From contig NC_135498.1 in the NCBI RefSeq assembly GCF_052857255.1, forward strand, positions 87,368,639 to 87,432,638: a stretch of 64,000 nucleotides of DNA, in the 5' to 3' direction. The DNA is from Amblyomma americanum. Its lineage: Eukaryota > Arthropoda > Arachnida > Ixodida > Ixodidae. Shown piece by piece: positions 21,511 to 31,799 of the stretch. Both the position numbers and the translations under genes were made by a program. The stretch's first letter is position 1. Each line of letters starts with the position of its first letter. The notes under the pieces were generated by a model. The model had not been told where the DNA came from. It saw nothing but the letters and a program-made list of their open reading frames with translations, and searched no databases.

Positions 21511-22170
21511 TCATTTTTAAAGCGTCGTCCTCGGTCTTGCAGGCGGATAACGGCCTAACATTCACCGGACGCAAGCTCCGTTGGCGAAACAGCTTCACCC
21601 TGAACTGCGTGTTCTGCCTTTGCAGGCGAGCTCGGGAGCGAGTGCGGGTCCCGACGGCATGAACGCCGCACCGCGTTCGGCCTAAGTTAGGCGCAGCCTG
21701 CGACGCCCGTAGTCGGGAGAAAAAGTCTATGAAATTTGCAAAAAGTGGACAAACCCGGAGAATTCCAGTCTCCGAAAACACGAAATGACGATCCGGATGT
21801 ATTCTCAAAAGCTTTAGGCCCGGGGGCCACCTTTATCCTCCAGAAAGTGGCTTCGAGGCGGGAGCCCATACGAAGCACGTCCATACAGGCCGAGTGCCAA
21901 AGAGGGAGACCCCACAACTTTTTTCTCGGGCATAATTCCGAGATGCAGAATATACGACCCGTGTGCACTGAAAGATAAATTACGGAGCGTGCCACAATAA
22001 GGAAAGAACACAAATACAAACGCAACCATAAGCGCTTGGGAAATACCTGCACATTTAGCGCAAAAGAATGAATCCAGATGTTCAAAGCTTTTCAAAATAA
22101 TATTTTGTATGTGCACCACGGCAGCATAGAAAAAAAAGGCAGAAAGAAAAATCACATCAATATCCATGAC
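21511..22170. other. No confident gene
   Basis: G/C-rich up to 21720 (possibly 5' leader of the LINE ORF1 on the minus strand), then A-rich. Nothing further is recognised. Confidence 0.35.
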
Positions 22171-22171
22171 T

Positions 22172-22246
22172 GGTAGTCGAACCCGCGGTAGCGCGAACAG
22201 AAACGTTTCAAGCGCGACTGTGCAAGACTACTAGGCTGTCACTTTT
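22172..22246 (-). ncRNA. tRNA-like sequence
   Basis: On the minus strand a box-A-like GACAGCCTAGTAGTCTTG is followed by a box-B-like GCGGGTTCGACTACC about 40 bases later. The overall length is near 75. I cannot close the acceptor stem, so this is more likely the head of a SINE or a tRNA pseudogene than a working tRNA. Confidence 0.35.
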
Positions 22247-22655
22247 CATTTTAAACACGACGTTGACCACAATCATACAATAAAAAGAAAGGAAATCAAA
22301 TTGGTTTAGAATATAGGCATAAAAAGTTACAGTTAAGCCCTAAGCGCTCGATGCGACTGATGAAGAAGCGAATTCCCAAAGGGTTCCATCCTTAAGGTCC
22401 TGTATCTTATCGAGGCTTTCTCTTCGTTTTTTCTTTCACATTTTCATCTCCCTGTTCCTTCCAGCCTTCGAAATACGATAATCGACGAGAACTCGTATAA
22501 ACATTCGACAGCCGTGCACACTCGTGTTAAACTTCAGCACACTATCGCAATATACATCGCTGAGCGTTGTATTTAACCTCCCTCTGCGGCGTGCAGTTAT
22601 GTTCCTTTCCTTTTCTCAAACTTAGTGCAAGATTTAAAAAATTGTTTTTGCCGAA

Positions 22656-22912
22656 GAACCCAACCGCGGCGGCCGCGTGTCGATGGAGGCGATACGCAAA
22701 GCCGCCCGTGTGCTGTGCGATGTCAGTGCACGTTAAATATCCCCCGGTGGTCGAAGTTATTCCGGAGACCTCCACTACGGCACTTCTTTCTTCATTTCTT
22801 ATTTCACTCCCTCCTATAACCCTTCTAAGCCGTGGTTCGGGTGTCCACCGAGATATGTGAGACAGTTACTGTGTCATTTCCTTTCCTCAAAACCAATTTT
22901 AATCTTTGTTTT
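22656..22912 (+). repeat. tRNA-derived SINE (Ruka-type)
   Basis: It begins in the B-box-proximal part (cccaaccgcggcggccgcg) and contains gtgctgtgcgatgtcagtgc and ggtggtcgaagttattccgg. It ends gtgagacagttactgtgtca followed by tttcctttcctcaaaaccaa. Confidence 0.8.
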
Positions 22913-22916
22913 CTTT

Positions 22917-23138
22917 TCAGGAAACGAAACACCACAGTAATTGTCTCGTATTTCGATGGACACCCAAACCGCGCCGAATGAGAAGAGATAAAAAAGGGAG
23001 TCAGAGAAGAAACGATGAAAGAGGTGTCGTAATGGAGGTCTCCAGAATAATTTGGACCGCCTGGGGATCTAACGTGCACTGACATCGCAGAGCACGAGCG
23101 CGACTTCTGCGTTTCGCCTCCATCCAAAACGCGGCCGC
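22917..23138 (-). repeat. tRNA-derived SINE (Ruka-type), opposite orientation
   Basis: It is a minus-strand copy abutting the preceding plus-strand copy tail to tail, so the two can fold back on each other. Body motifs (gatgtcagtgcacgttagat, gcggtccaaattattc) are present; the head is truncated near gcggccgcag. Confidence 0.75.
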
Positions 23139-23149
23139 AGCAGACTCAT

Positions 23150-24045
23150 GCAGACGGCTCCCAGGCGCCGCCTGCTGAACGGCTTACACATTCAACACGA
23201 TTGCACTCCATAGCAGGTGTAGCGTATCCCAGAACGAACTGGGCGCCATAGGCTCTGGGTCTCCCCGCTCCCCCGTAACATGGACACCGACATGCACGAA
23301 AGCATACGACAAGCGCGGACTCGGGCTCTTGAGAGACAACACGGCTCCCGACCCGGTGTATACTATGTAGACGTAGCATGGCAGTCGCCCACGGGATTTT
23401 ACATGGCCGCTGTCAATCACCAGGAAATGCACGTTGATGGACTCTTCTTCCGAGCCCAGAATGTAATGCGAGCCGAGGAAGTAGCGATAGCGCTTGCTGC
23501 CGCCCACGCCAATTAATAATAATAATAATAATTGGTTTTTTGCGGGGGAAAGGAAATGGCGCAGTATCTGTCTCATATATCGTTGGACACCTGAACAGCG
23601 CCGTAAGAGCAGGGATAAGAGAGGGCGTGAAAGAAGAAAGGAAGAATTAGGTGCCGTAGTGGAGGGCTCCGGAATAATTTCGACCACCTGGGGATCTTTA
23701 ACGTGCACTGATATCGCACAGCACACGGGCGCCTTAGCGTTTTTCCTCCATAAAAACGCAGCCGCCGCGGTAGGGTTCGAACCCGGGAACATCATCATCA
23801 CGGAGTCCCGAAAAGCATCTGATCATTACTTGGCAGGGGAGATCTCCCCCTTAGCCGCTTGTATTCTATGACAGACTGCCACTGATTCAACACCGAAAAG
23901 AATTATTTGGGCTCGTGGCCACCAGGGCTTACGAGGGAATGATGCCGCTGACGCGGCTGCCCGAGCGCTGACTCACCGGACTCCTCATCCCAGCTCTTCT
24001 GTCTTGGAGACAAACCAGCCGTTGCTGCGGTTCAGCGAAATTATA
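23150..24045 (+). pseudogene. I-type LINE, RNase H domain, split by a SINE
   Basis: Upstream of the SINE, 23280-23516 encodes RARTRALERQHGSRPGVYYV followed by DVAWQSPTGFYMAAV and AEEVAIALAAAHAN, the first half of the RNase H domain found in tick I-group LINEs. Downstream of the SINE (from about 23793) the same domain resumes: SRKASDHYLAGEISPLAACI, then RIIWARGHQGLRGNDAADAA and RALTHRTPHP, followed by LLRFSEI. The element is thus a 3' part of a LINE into which the minus-strand SINE was inserted. Polymerase motifs are not present. Confidence 0.75.
23514..23792 (-). repeat. tRNA-derived SINE (Ruka-type) inserted in a LINE RNase H
   Basis: It is a well preserved minus-strand copy. It starts (as read on plus) with (ATA)n-attggttttttgcggggg and ends at the B box (gtagggttcgaacccggg). 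The tRNA head beyond box B is missing. Confidence 0.85.
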
Positions 24046-24089
24046 ACACATTATAACACAAGATGAGATAATGTGTTAGAAGAAGAGAA

Positions 24090-25446
24090 GTTGGAAACAA
24101 CCAAATGTTGCTTAACGACTTGCATTACAAAATTCTAAAATTCTTTTACCAGACTATTAAATAGCAAATATGTAAAAGCACTAAAAGAGAACGAGTGGTA
24201 GGCGATAATAGGTGGCAAGAAAGCGTGAGGTGACACGAGAAAGACTACGCGAGAAATGCGTTGGAAACAACCGAATGTTGCTTAACGACTTGCATTACAA
24301 AATACTAAAGTTCTTTTACCAGACTATTAAATACCAAATATGTAAAAGCACTAAAAGAGAACGAGTGGTAGGCGATAATAGGTGGCAAGAAAGCTGAGAT
24401 GACACCAGGAAGACTACGCGAGAAATGCGTTGGAAACAACCAAATGTTGCTTAACGACTTGCATTACAAAATTCTAAAGTTCTTTTACCAGACTATTAAA
24501 TAGCAAATATGTAAAAGCACTAAAAGAGAACGAGTGGTAGGCGATAATAGGTGGCAAGAAAGCGTGAGGTGACACCAGAAAGACTACGCGAGAAATGCGT
24601 TGGAAACAACCGAATGTTGCTTAACGACTTGCATTACAAAATACTAAAGTTCTTTTACCAGACTATTAAATACCAAATATGTAAAAGCACTAAAAGAGAA
24701 CGAGTGGTAGGCGATAATAGGTGGAGAAAGCTGAGATGACACCAGGAAGACTACGCGAGAAATGCGTTGGAAACAACCAAATGTTGCTTAACGACTTGCA
24801 TTACAAAATTCTAAAGTTCTTTTACCAGACTATTAAATAGCAAATATGTAAAAGCACTAAAAGAGAACGAGTGGTAGGCGATAATAGGTGGCAAGAAAGC
24901 GTGAGATGACAAAAGAAATACTACGCGAGAAATGCGTTGGAAACAACCAAATGTTGCTTAACGACTTGCATTACAAAATTCTAAAGTTCTTTTACCAGAC
25001 TATTAAATAGCAAATATGTAAAAGCACTAAAAGAGAACGAGTGGTAGGCGATAATAGGTGGCAAGAAAGCGTGAGATGACACCAGAAAGACTACGCGAGA
25101 AATGCGTTGGAAACAACCAAATGTTGCTTAACGACTTGCATTACAAAATTCTAAAGTTCTTTTACCAGACTATTAAATAGCAAATATGTAAAAGCACTAA
25201 AAGAGAACGAGTGGTAGGCGATAATAGGTGGCAAGAAAGCGTGAGATGACACCAGAAAGACTACGCGAGAAATGCGTTGGAAACAACCAAATGTTGCTTA
25301 ACGACTTGCATTACAAAATTCTAAAGTTCTTTTACCAGACTATCAAATAGCAAATATGTAAAAGCACTAAAAGAGAACGAGTGGTAGGCGATAATAGGTG
25401 GCAAGAAAGCGTGAGATGACACCAGAAAGACTACGCGAGAAATGCG
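24090..25446 (+). repeat. Satellite array, eight ~170-bp monomers
   Basis: The landmark GTTGGAAACAACC recurs at 24090, 24260, 24429, 24599, 24766, 24936, 25106 and 25276, giving spacings of 167-170 bp. Monomers 2 and 4 share variants (aaccgaatg, aatactaaag, taccaaat) that differ from the others (aaccaaatg, aattctaaa, tagcaaat). The first four monomers therefore form two dimers, while monomers 5-8 are nearly identical to one another. The open frames that recur in it reflect repetition, not coding. The array ends sharply at aatgcg (25446). Confidence 0.93.
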
Positions 25447-25854
25447 TAAAAAAGCAACGAAGACTTATTTTCATACTTTGCCCGCCAAATTGAAACGTGA
25501 AGCGGCACAGCGCGCGTATTTTCGTGTGGAATCTTTCTTGACAAATGAGAGCGACATGGAGGGAAATAATTTAAGCACAATCATTGGTAAGGACGTGATG
25601 AGCTACCCACATCGAGAAAAAATTGATTAATGCCAGAGATTGCCACTGCGCTCAACATTATTTCGGCAGCCACGTGCTACTACGGACACTGCACTCAGCC
25701 ATGCATTGTATTGCTAGCAGATCACCTCAACTGATATCACTCTACTTGCGTGAGGTAGTTTAACGGCTTAGACTGTTGAAGATTTGTTGGACAAGATATT
25801 CTCCCGTGAGGCGCGCATGAATTCTGGCTTAGCCCGCTAACTCTCCTCTCGCAG

Positions 25855-25990
25855 GTCGCCAGAAATTATCGCCATGCGTGTCTTCGTGTGGGCAGTGGCC
25901 GCAGCTGCCCTTCTCGTGCTCGCAATCCCACCCTCTTTGCGACGGCGACCCACAAGCTAGCGAGGAGGCCTTCACTTGCAGACATCTTGA
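25855..25990 (+). pseudogene. Candidate secreted-protein first coding exon (signal peptide), frame broken
   Basis: A strong acceptor (ctctcctctcgcag, ending 25854) precedes a short leader and an ATG at 25874. The first codons read MRVFVWAVAAAALLVLAIPP, a textbook signal peptide: a basic residue, a hydrophobic core and then small residues. In that frame a TAG closes after 28 codons (25958-25960). In the +1 frame the sequence continues CDGDPQASEEAFTCRHL up to a good donor (GTAGGT at 25991), with two cysteines as expected for a small secreted tick protein. One base gained or lost in the CCC run near 25929-25933 would explain this. I do not recognise the family. Confidence 0.45.
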
Positions 25991-26289
25991 GTAGGTCATC
26001 GCTCTTCCACAAAATAAGTTTAGTTCGATGACAGCCGCACTTATAAAACATGCAGAACGATGCCAAACGTGATATTCTGCACATTAATTTTTAGACCCAC
26101 TTTACTGCTTTGCCTGTCTAATTCACTGAGCATGCTTTAGAGTTCATCTCGGAAGTGGCTTAGCAAGGTAATCTCACCACCGAATCGCAGATTACTAAGG
26201 CATTTTTCATTAACTCTTGACCCTAACTGTTCCCAAATTATGCCTATGAATACCCCCTGTAAACAGTCGGTCGATCTGGTAGCGTGATT

Positions 26290-26710
26290 AGAAATGCACG
26301 TAGTGAATGGCAGCAATCTTCAGACAAAGAAATAATAAGAAAGAGCGGGCAGAGTGGTTGAGGGGACAACAACGGGTTAATGTCATCCTAGTCGAAATCA
26401 AGAGAATCGGTTTATGGGGCTTTAACGTCCCATAGCGACTCAGGCAATGAGGGACGCGAAATCAGGAGCAAGAAGTGGGCTTGGGCAGAGCATTTAATGC
26501 CAAGGCAAGATAATCGCTGGTCTTTAAGGGTGACGGAGTGCATTCCAAGAGAAGGCAAGCGCAGCAGAGGGCGGCAGAAAATTGAGCGGGCGGATAAGAT
26601 TGAGAAGTTTGCGGTGATAAGGTCGCCACAGCTTGAATTCGAAAGGGTTAAATGGAGAGTTGTAGGTGATGCCTCTGTCCCGCAGTAGGCATAGTCAGAC
26701 TGATGATGAC
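26290..26710 (+). pseudogene. RTE-like LINE 3' end
   Basis: The translation KWAWAEHLMPRQDNRWSLRV, then TECIPREGKRSRGRQK and later VPQ-stop, is the conserved C-terminus of RTE/L1-type reverse transcriptase proteins (typically 'KWaGHvxRxxDnRWtxrvxeWxPrxgkRxrGRPxxRW'). The 3' end ataggcatagtcagactgat followed by gatgatg is typical of RTE tails. A short piece resembling the second SINE family's 3' end (26411-26460) sits inside. Confidence 0.65.
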
Positions 26711-27230
26711 CAAGCGTGGCGTTCAGTATTCACTAGGAAATCAAGGGAAGAACGTATTCCGAAAGAGTTGACGATTTCAAGCCCTCCTTGTTCGTTGTTG
26801 AGCTTTAAACTGGGTCATATTCTCGTCATGTATAATTAACTAATAGCAAGCTTTTAATTTTATCAAACATATTGGTTAATAAGGATTGCAGTGGTCTACT
26901 CCACCGTATTTGATTCCCGCGACTGCGCAATTTCTTTTTCGTGCTTTTTCATTTTCTATAGCTGTCTAATTCTGTGTGCATCTGATTCCAAATTGACGTT
27001 CATGTAAATTTTTGCAAGGGCATCTTTATTCTCCCGTGTTTCGTGTCTAATGTTTCACTGTATAACTGTTCATCTTTCTAATTTCCTGTGTTGACTGTGC
27101 ACTATTTATTTCTCCATTTGATATCATTACTCTATTAGTGCTTCACGGCGAAATACGTGAACCATGGTACGGTTTAAAACGGAATACGTAAAAGCGGAGT
27201 AAACCAAGAATTGTCGAAGACCGTGGCTCT
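26711..27230. other. No recognisable gene
   Basis: A/T-rich DNA without motif or repeat that I can name. Confidence 0.4.
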
Positions 27231-27303
27231 TAAATATACTCTGTTTTTGTGACACTTTAGGTTTTATTAATTTATGTCGGCGTTTTCTTGTACAAAACGC
27301 GTA

Positions 27304-28408
27304 CTACAATCTTTGTCCGTAAAGTTCCGAGACTGAGTCCATTAAAAAATGCGTTTTTAAATTATTAGTAAATGTTTTTAAATTATTATTGTATTCGCGA
27401 AGTCTCTCATTTAAGCACCGACCAGACTGACCAACATACCGTTTGCCACAAGAGAGAGGGATGTCGTAAACAATGCCTTCAGTGCATTTCACGAATTTCT
27501 GTCTGTGCTGAATGGTGCACTGCATCTTTTGGGGACGTTTATCGGCGGGCAAAGTTTTTTTTTGGATAGCGCTCTTAGTTTGTCAGGGGCAGAAAAAACG
27601 ACACGAACATTAGCTTCTGTTCCAATTTTCTTGAGGTTATGGGACAGGCAATAGATGTAAGGAATAACAGCAATTTTCTCCTTTCTTTCCGAGGGCCCGG
27701 ACAGTAGTAGACTCTCCTGGCGCTTCTTCAGTATTCGTTCAGCGACTGAAACACAAATATCAGCTGGGTAGCCTGCATCATGGAACCTTGCGATTTGTTC
27801 GTGAAAGCTCTCGCTTACGAGATGGGGGCATGACTTTTCAAGAGCGTTGTTCAAGCATGAATTAATAATGCCTCTTTTAACGAGTTTTGAATGGGCAGAT
27901 GTGTAGGGAAGTAAAGGTTTGTTGGCTCGAGGTAAATAGCTCCAACACACGTGGTTTTCTAGGAATTTAAACCGGATATCGAGGAAGCAAATTTTGTTGT
28001 TGGTAGGCATTTCGTTAGTCAATAGCAGCGGTGAAAAACACTCTTGTACATTAGCTAAAATACCGGATGCAACATGCTCTAAGCACGATGGCGTACATTC
28101 AACCAGAAAAAGGAAATCGTCAACAAAACGGAAAATCATGACTACATGAGGGCTGGCAAGCCTCTCTTGGAGACTCCTGTCAAGATGAGCCAAATACAGG
28201 TCACTAAGTACAGGGGCCAGACAAGACCCAATGCATATTTCCTGTTTCTGAATGTGAGCATCGCCTTTCCAGTTGATAAAAGTGGAGCGGAGATAAAAGT
28301 TTAGCAATTATAAAAAATCTTTCTTTCTCTTTCTTTGTCGCTTGTGCCGTTTTTGCGCTCCCCATATACCATGGATCATCGTTACCGACTCGCTCAAGTT
28401 TCCACCCT
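27304..28408 (-). mobile_element. Penelope-like element, truncated at both ends
   Basis: The minus-strand frame 28307-27489 encodes the second half of a Penelope RT: EICIGSCLAPVLSDLYLAHL, the catalytic FRFVDDFLFLVE, CFLDIRFKF and SAHSKLVKRGI, then the linker. The GIY-YIG domain follows in another frame (27552-27304: GIVYDIPLSCGKRYVGQSGR, CLNERLREYNN). The shift occurs at a run of eight or nine T residues near 27556. The domain ends before its final catalytic residues. At the 5' side (28315-28408) the sequence on the plus strand looks like the terminal segment of the other Penelope copies in inverted orientation, ending in ATGGATCATCG-type sequence. Confidence 0.8.
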
Positions 28409-29146
28409 TGTGAAGATGAACAAGAAGCATTCGGTGAGGTGGAGAGAGATGATTGGTGGAGAAGAGAAGAAGGAGAACACGACGACAAGGATTACGTGTA
28501 CTAACGCCAAGGCTATAAAAGGGCGAGGAAGAGCGAGGCCCGGGAGTGAAGAACAGAGAAGCGGAGGATCCGGCGGGTCAGGGACGCTTCTTCGGCTGGA
28601 AGAGAGCGGCGCCGGCTGCTTCTCCGGTGAGCTCGCGTTCTGCGGCTTCGCATCGTGGAGTTCCTGCCGTTGCTGAGACCGTTCCGGGAAGTTCACTGAG
28701 GACGCTACCACCTGTTACGGCCAGGGGTGTATTCAGCATTGTTGCCACCCATAGGGGTGGTGCTCCCAGCGCCAACAACACCGACATCACCTCCACGGGC
28801 GCTTGGGCCGGGAGCTTCTGCGACGCAGCCAGCGACGCCGCCAGCGACGCCAGCCCAAACACGTCGAACGCCTCCACGCCGGCTACTGGACCCATACAAC
28901 GCCGCAGCCGCACCGAACCAACCGTGAGCACGAACGCCGACCGCTAATAGTAGAACGCCAGTAGTAGACGCTGGTAGCAGTGTTCCCGGTCGTGTGTATT
29001 TATAGTCTGTGTTTTGTGTTAGTTTTGTCAGTTTTGTGTGCTAGTGTGTGTGTCACATAGGGTGCATTAAAGATGCGTCTGTGTGGGTAGAACTGTCGCC
29101 TAGTCCATCCTTTCGGACCTAGTGACCTCCGGAGAGATCCGTGACA
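28409..29146 (+). repeat. 5' LTR
   Basis: It begins TGTGAAG and ends GTGACA. A TATA box (TATAAAAGGGCG, about 28514) and a downstream alanine-codon-like GC-rich repeat region (gccagcgacgccagc) are visible. A cattaaag motif near 29065 could be part of the polyadenylation signal. It is shorter than the 3' LTR, lacking about 32 bases after the first ten. Confidence 0.8.
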
Positions 29147-29149
29147 AAG

Positions 29150-29172
29150 ATAAGTGGCGAGCCTGTGCCAGG
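29150..29172 (+). promoter_or_regulatory. Probable primer-binding site
   Basis: The stretch right after the LTR, containing TGGCGAGCCTGTGCC, has the TGGCG start typical of gypsy-type primer-binding sites complementary to a tRNA 3' end. The tRNA identity is not determined. Confidence 0.5.
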
Positions 29173-29240
29173 ATTCATTTGCTTTTTCTTTTTGCTTTGT
29201 CTCGAATTTTTAGGATCTCTCGACGGCAGAAAGTATTGAT

Positions 29241-29739
29241 TTGGCAAAAACGTTAGAACTGGCGCTCATGCTAGGGTTAAACAAGGAAGAGGCGATGCGT
29301 CTCTGTGAGGAGGAGGGAAGGAGGCAGAAAGAGGAGGCAGATAGGCAGAGAAAGGAAAGGGCGCAAGCGTGCGCAGGCGCTCGCGAGGCAGAAGAGCGAG
29401 AAACGAGCTCGCGAGGCAGCAGAGCGAGAAGCTAGAAGAGCTCGCGAGGCAGAACAGGAGAAAATAAGGTTAAAACGGGAGAAGGAGTTTATTTTGTGGA
29501 AACAGGCGCATGTCGCGGGAGGATATCAGGAGATAACGAACAGTGATCAGCGTTCCTTAACGGACACAGAATCTCCTAGACAGGCTAGAGTTTGTCCAAG
29601 AAAGCTGATGGCTCCTTTTGATGACAAGAGAGATGCTTTGGACGCATATCTGCAACGATTCGAGTGGATAGCTCTGGGGCGATTTTGGGGCAAAGCTCTG
29701 CGGCAAGGTGGGATACCGTGCAGTTCACTGTCGGACTAG
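29241..29739 (+). pseudogene. gag N-terminal part, frameshifted
   Basis: The first frame (29241-29435) gives KTLELALMLGLNKEEAMRLC and a basic/glutamate-rich helix. After a shift the second frame (to 29739) continues the charged coiled-coil (RAREAAEREARRAREAEQ) and then LMAPFDDKRDALDAYLQRFE, a gag signature of arthropod gypsy elements. The normal capsid core after this point is missing; the next recognisable part is the zinc knuckle at 29770. So gag carries an internal deletion. Confidence 0.65.
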
Positions 29740-30440
29740 TAGCGTTGCCCAAAAGAAACAGGTTGTGTGTCAAGGTTGTAAGAGGAGGTGTCATACTATG
29801 GATGACTGCCGATACAGAACGCAGGTCCGAGCCGCATCCGTTGTCGACTCTCGGGCAGAGCTTGTCACACCTCCTGAAGTTCCACAGCTAAAAGAAGAGC
29901 AAACGCAGCTGGGAAATGGAGTGGTGAATGGAACACCCAAGTCGAAAGGAGCAATGCCGCTGATGGTTGGACAAACAGGGGACCGTCCTATATTGGTTCT
30001 TAGGGACAGCGGAGCCAACACAGTTTTGGTTCGGAGAAGCCTGGTGAAGGACGACGATTTTACAGGAGAAGCGTCGGCCGTCAGTTTTGTAGATAGCACA
30101 GTAAGGTACCTTCCCGAAGCCAGGATTATATTGTCCACGCCATATTATACTGGACAGGCAGTGGCCAAATAGTAGAGCAGCCCATCTACGATCTCATCCT
30201 GGGAAACATTACTGGTGCAAGAAGTGTCCAGGACCCCGATCCCGAGTGGAGGATGCTCGACGTTGAAGAACGCCTAGAGGAGAAAAGGCCCGCGACAGCT
30301 CAGACGGGTGCAGTCAGTTTATCGTCGCCAGTGGAGACAAGAGCTCAAGCGACAGCCCGAGCAACGCAGCGTCCGCTCTCTACTCCTGTTACGATGTGCC
30401 TGAGCGTAACACTGGGCGAAATTGCAATTATGCAATGAGA
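29735..30440 (+). pseudogene. gag zinc knuckle and aspartic protease
   Basis: The frame 29708-30172 has a CCHC knuckle (CQGCKRRCHTMDDC, spacing 2-4-4) that binds nucleic acid. It is followed about 75 residues later by the retropepsin active site LVLRDSGANTVLVRRSLV, where DSGA corresponds to D-T/S-G-A. A stop (TAG near 30170) interrupts the protease tail; recognisable sequence continues as IYDLILGNITGARSVQDPDP and an acidic linker to 30440. Intact, the protease would process the polyprotein. Confidence 0.7.
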
Positions 30441-31160
30441 AGACGCTAGTTTGAAGGCCTGCTTCGAAAGAGTAGGAAAAAAAGTGAAAAGAATGAAGAG
30501 TCGTGCGTCACTCGAATATCATTTGGTAAATGGACTTCTGTACAGGGAATGCATATTTAGTTCAAAAGGCGGGTCCAACTGCTGGTGTTACCGAAAGGTA
30601 TGAGGGAGACCGTGTTACGCTTAGGACATGACGCCATTATGGCCGGACACCAGTAGGTTCAAAAAACGGTGTTTAGGATCACCGAGGAGTTCTTTTGGCC
30701 GGCTGTTCAAAGTGACGTTAAGTGCTTTGTTCGCTCATGTGACATGTGCCAGCGCACAGTTCTGAAGGGAAGACCTGATCCCGTACGTCAGAGCAAGATG
30801 CCAGCCGTCGACGTGATGTTTCAACGAGTGGCTAATGACATTGTGGGCCAATCTCTACAGTATCCGTAAAAGGCAATAGATATGTGCTTACTCTGGTTGA
30901 CATGGCCACTCGTAATCCTGACGCTAATCCATTGAGGGCTACTGACAGTATCCAAATGGCGGAGGGTCTTGTGGAGATGTTCTCACGTTTTGGATTCCCG
31001 AGGAAAATTTTGAGTGACCGGGGCTCGAACTTCACATCAGAACTAATGAAGGAGGTTAAGCGCCTTTTGTCAGTAAGGCAGTTACTTACGACGCCTTACC
31101 ATCCCATGTGTAATGTGCTTGTAGACCCCTTCAAGAAAATCCTGCCAAGAGAGACCTACT
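30440..31160 (+). pseudogene. Integrase zinc-binding and catalytic core
   Basis: After a linker (SLEYHLVNGLLYRECIFSSK) the H2C2 zinc domain is seen at 30669-30869: FFWPAVQSDVKCFVRSCDMC. The core follows after a small frame break: a catalytic-region aspartate in NDIVGQ, then VDMATRNPDANPL, then the second aspartate in KILSDRGSNFTSEL. The third acidic residue is lost: the usual 'GLVERF' reads VLVDPFKK. The order relative to the protease is discussed under the whole element. Confidence 0.7.
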
Positions 31161-31740
31161 GATTGAGATAGATATCTCCCTCCTCTTTTGTTCGCTTACG
31201 GCGAAGTACCGCAAACGAGTCTTGGTTTCTCGCCTTTCGAGATGTTATATGGGAGAGCCGTTAAAAGTCCACTGACAATACTCAAGGAGCTGTGGGCTAA
31301 TAAAAAAATTGCATCAAATCTCAAGACAACATACACGTACCTTTTGAGTTGCGGGACAGGTTGAAGGAAACATGCAGGCTTGCACATCAAGGCCTGGAAA
31401 GGGCGCGCGAACGCTATAAGGGATATTATGAAAAGAAAGCCATTCACAGGAATCTGAATCCGGGTGATAGGGTTCTCATCCTCCTACCCACGGATCATAA
31501 TAAGTTACTGATGCAATGGAAGGATCCGTACCTTGTGACGCGGAAGAAAAAGGACATGGATTATGAATTATTTAAGGATGACACTAAGAAGGTTTTTCAT
31601 GTAAATATGCTGAAGTATGAAGAAAGGGGTGCCGCACGGTACGCCCCCAAGGTAGCATGCTCGGTAGTGGCCAAGGAGACAGGGTATGTTGCCTGCCTAG
31701 GTGCCCACGTGCAGTCGGAACAAAAATGCAGGAGGGGATG
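31160..31740 (+). pseudogene. Integrase C-terminal domain (GPY/F-like)
   Basis: Residues YGEVPQTSLGFSPFEMLYGR (about 31195-31260) finish the core. The 31349-31741 frame carries the C-terminal domain: ERYKGYYEKKAIHRNLNPGD, RVLILLPTDHNKLLMQWKDP, YLVTRKKKDMDYEL and VFHVNMLKYE, the standard target-binding tail of gypsy integrases. Confidence 0.75.
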
Positions 31741-31799
31741 AGGTACTAATGAAGCCCAACGTAAATGAAGACAGACGGTCACAGCTCTACTCCAAATCA

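Noticed and set aside
21179..21808. Long minus-strand frame of 209 codons through the hairpin
   Set aside because: It is an alternative frame of the LINE ORF1 leader and passes through both arms of the palindrome; the protein-like residues lie in another frame.
23184..23801. Minus-strand frame of 205 codons
   Set aside because: It is composed of SINE sequence and the antisense of an RNase H LINE, so it is not a gene.
24212..24739. Repeated 60-codon frames beginning MARKREVT
   Set aside because: They recur only because the DNA is a tandem satellite; indels between monomers do not respect the frame.
24090..25446. CRISPR array
   Set aside because: The spacing is regular but the whole 170-bp unit is repeated; there are no unique spacers, and the DNA is eukaryotic.
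28546..28947. Alanine/proline-rich frames in the LTR
   Set aside because: They lie entirely in the LTR, are duplicated in part in the other LTR and arise from a G/C-rich repeat; there is no independent coding evidence.
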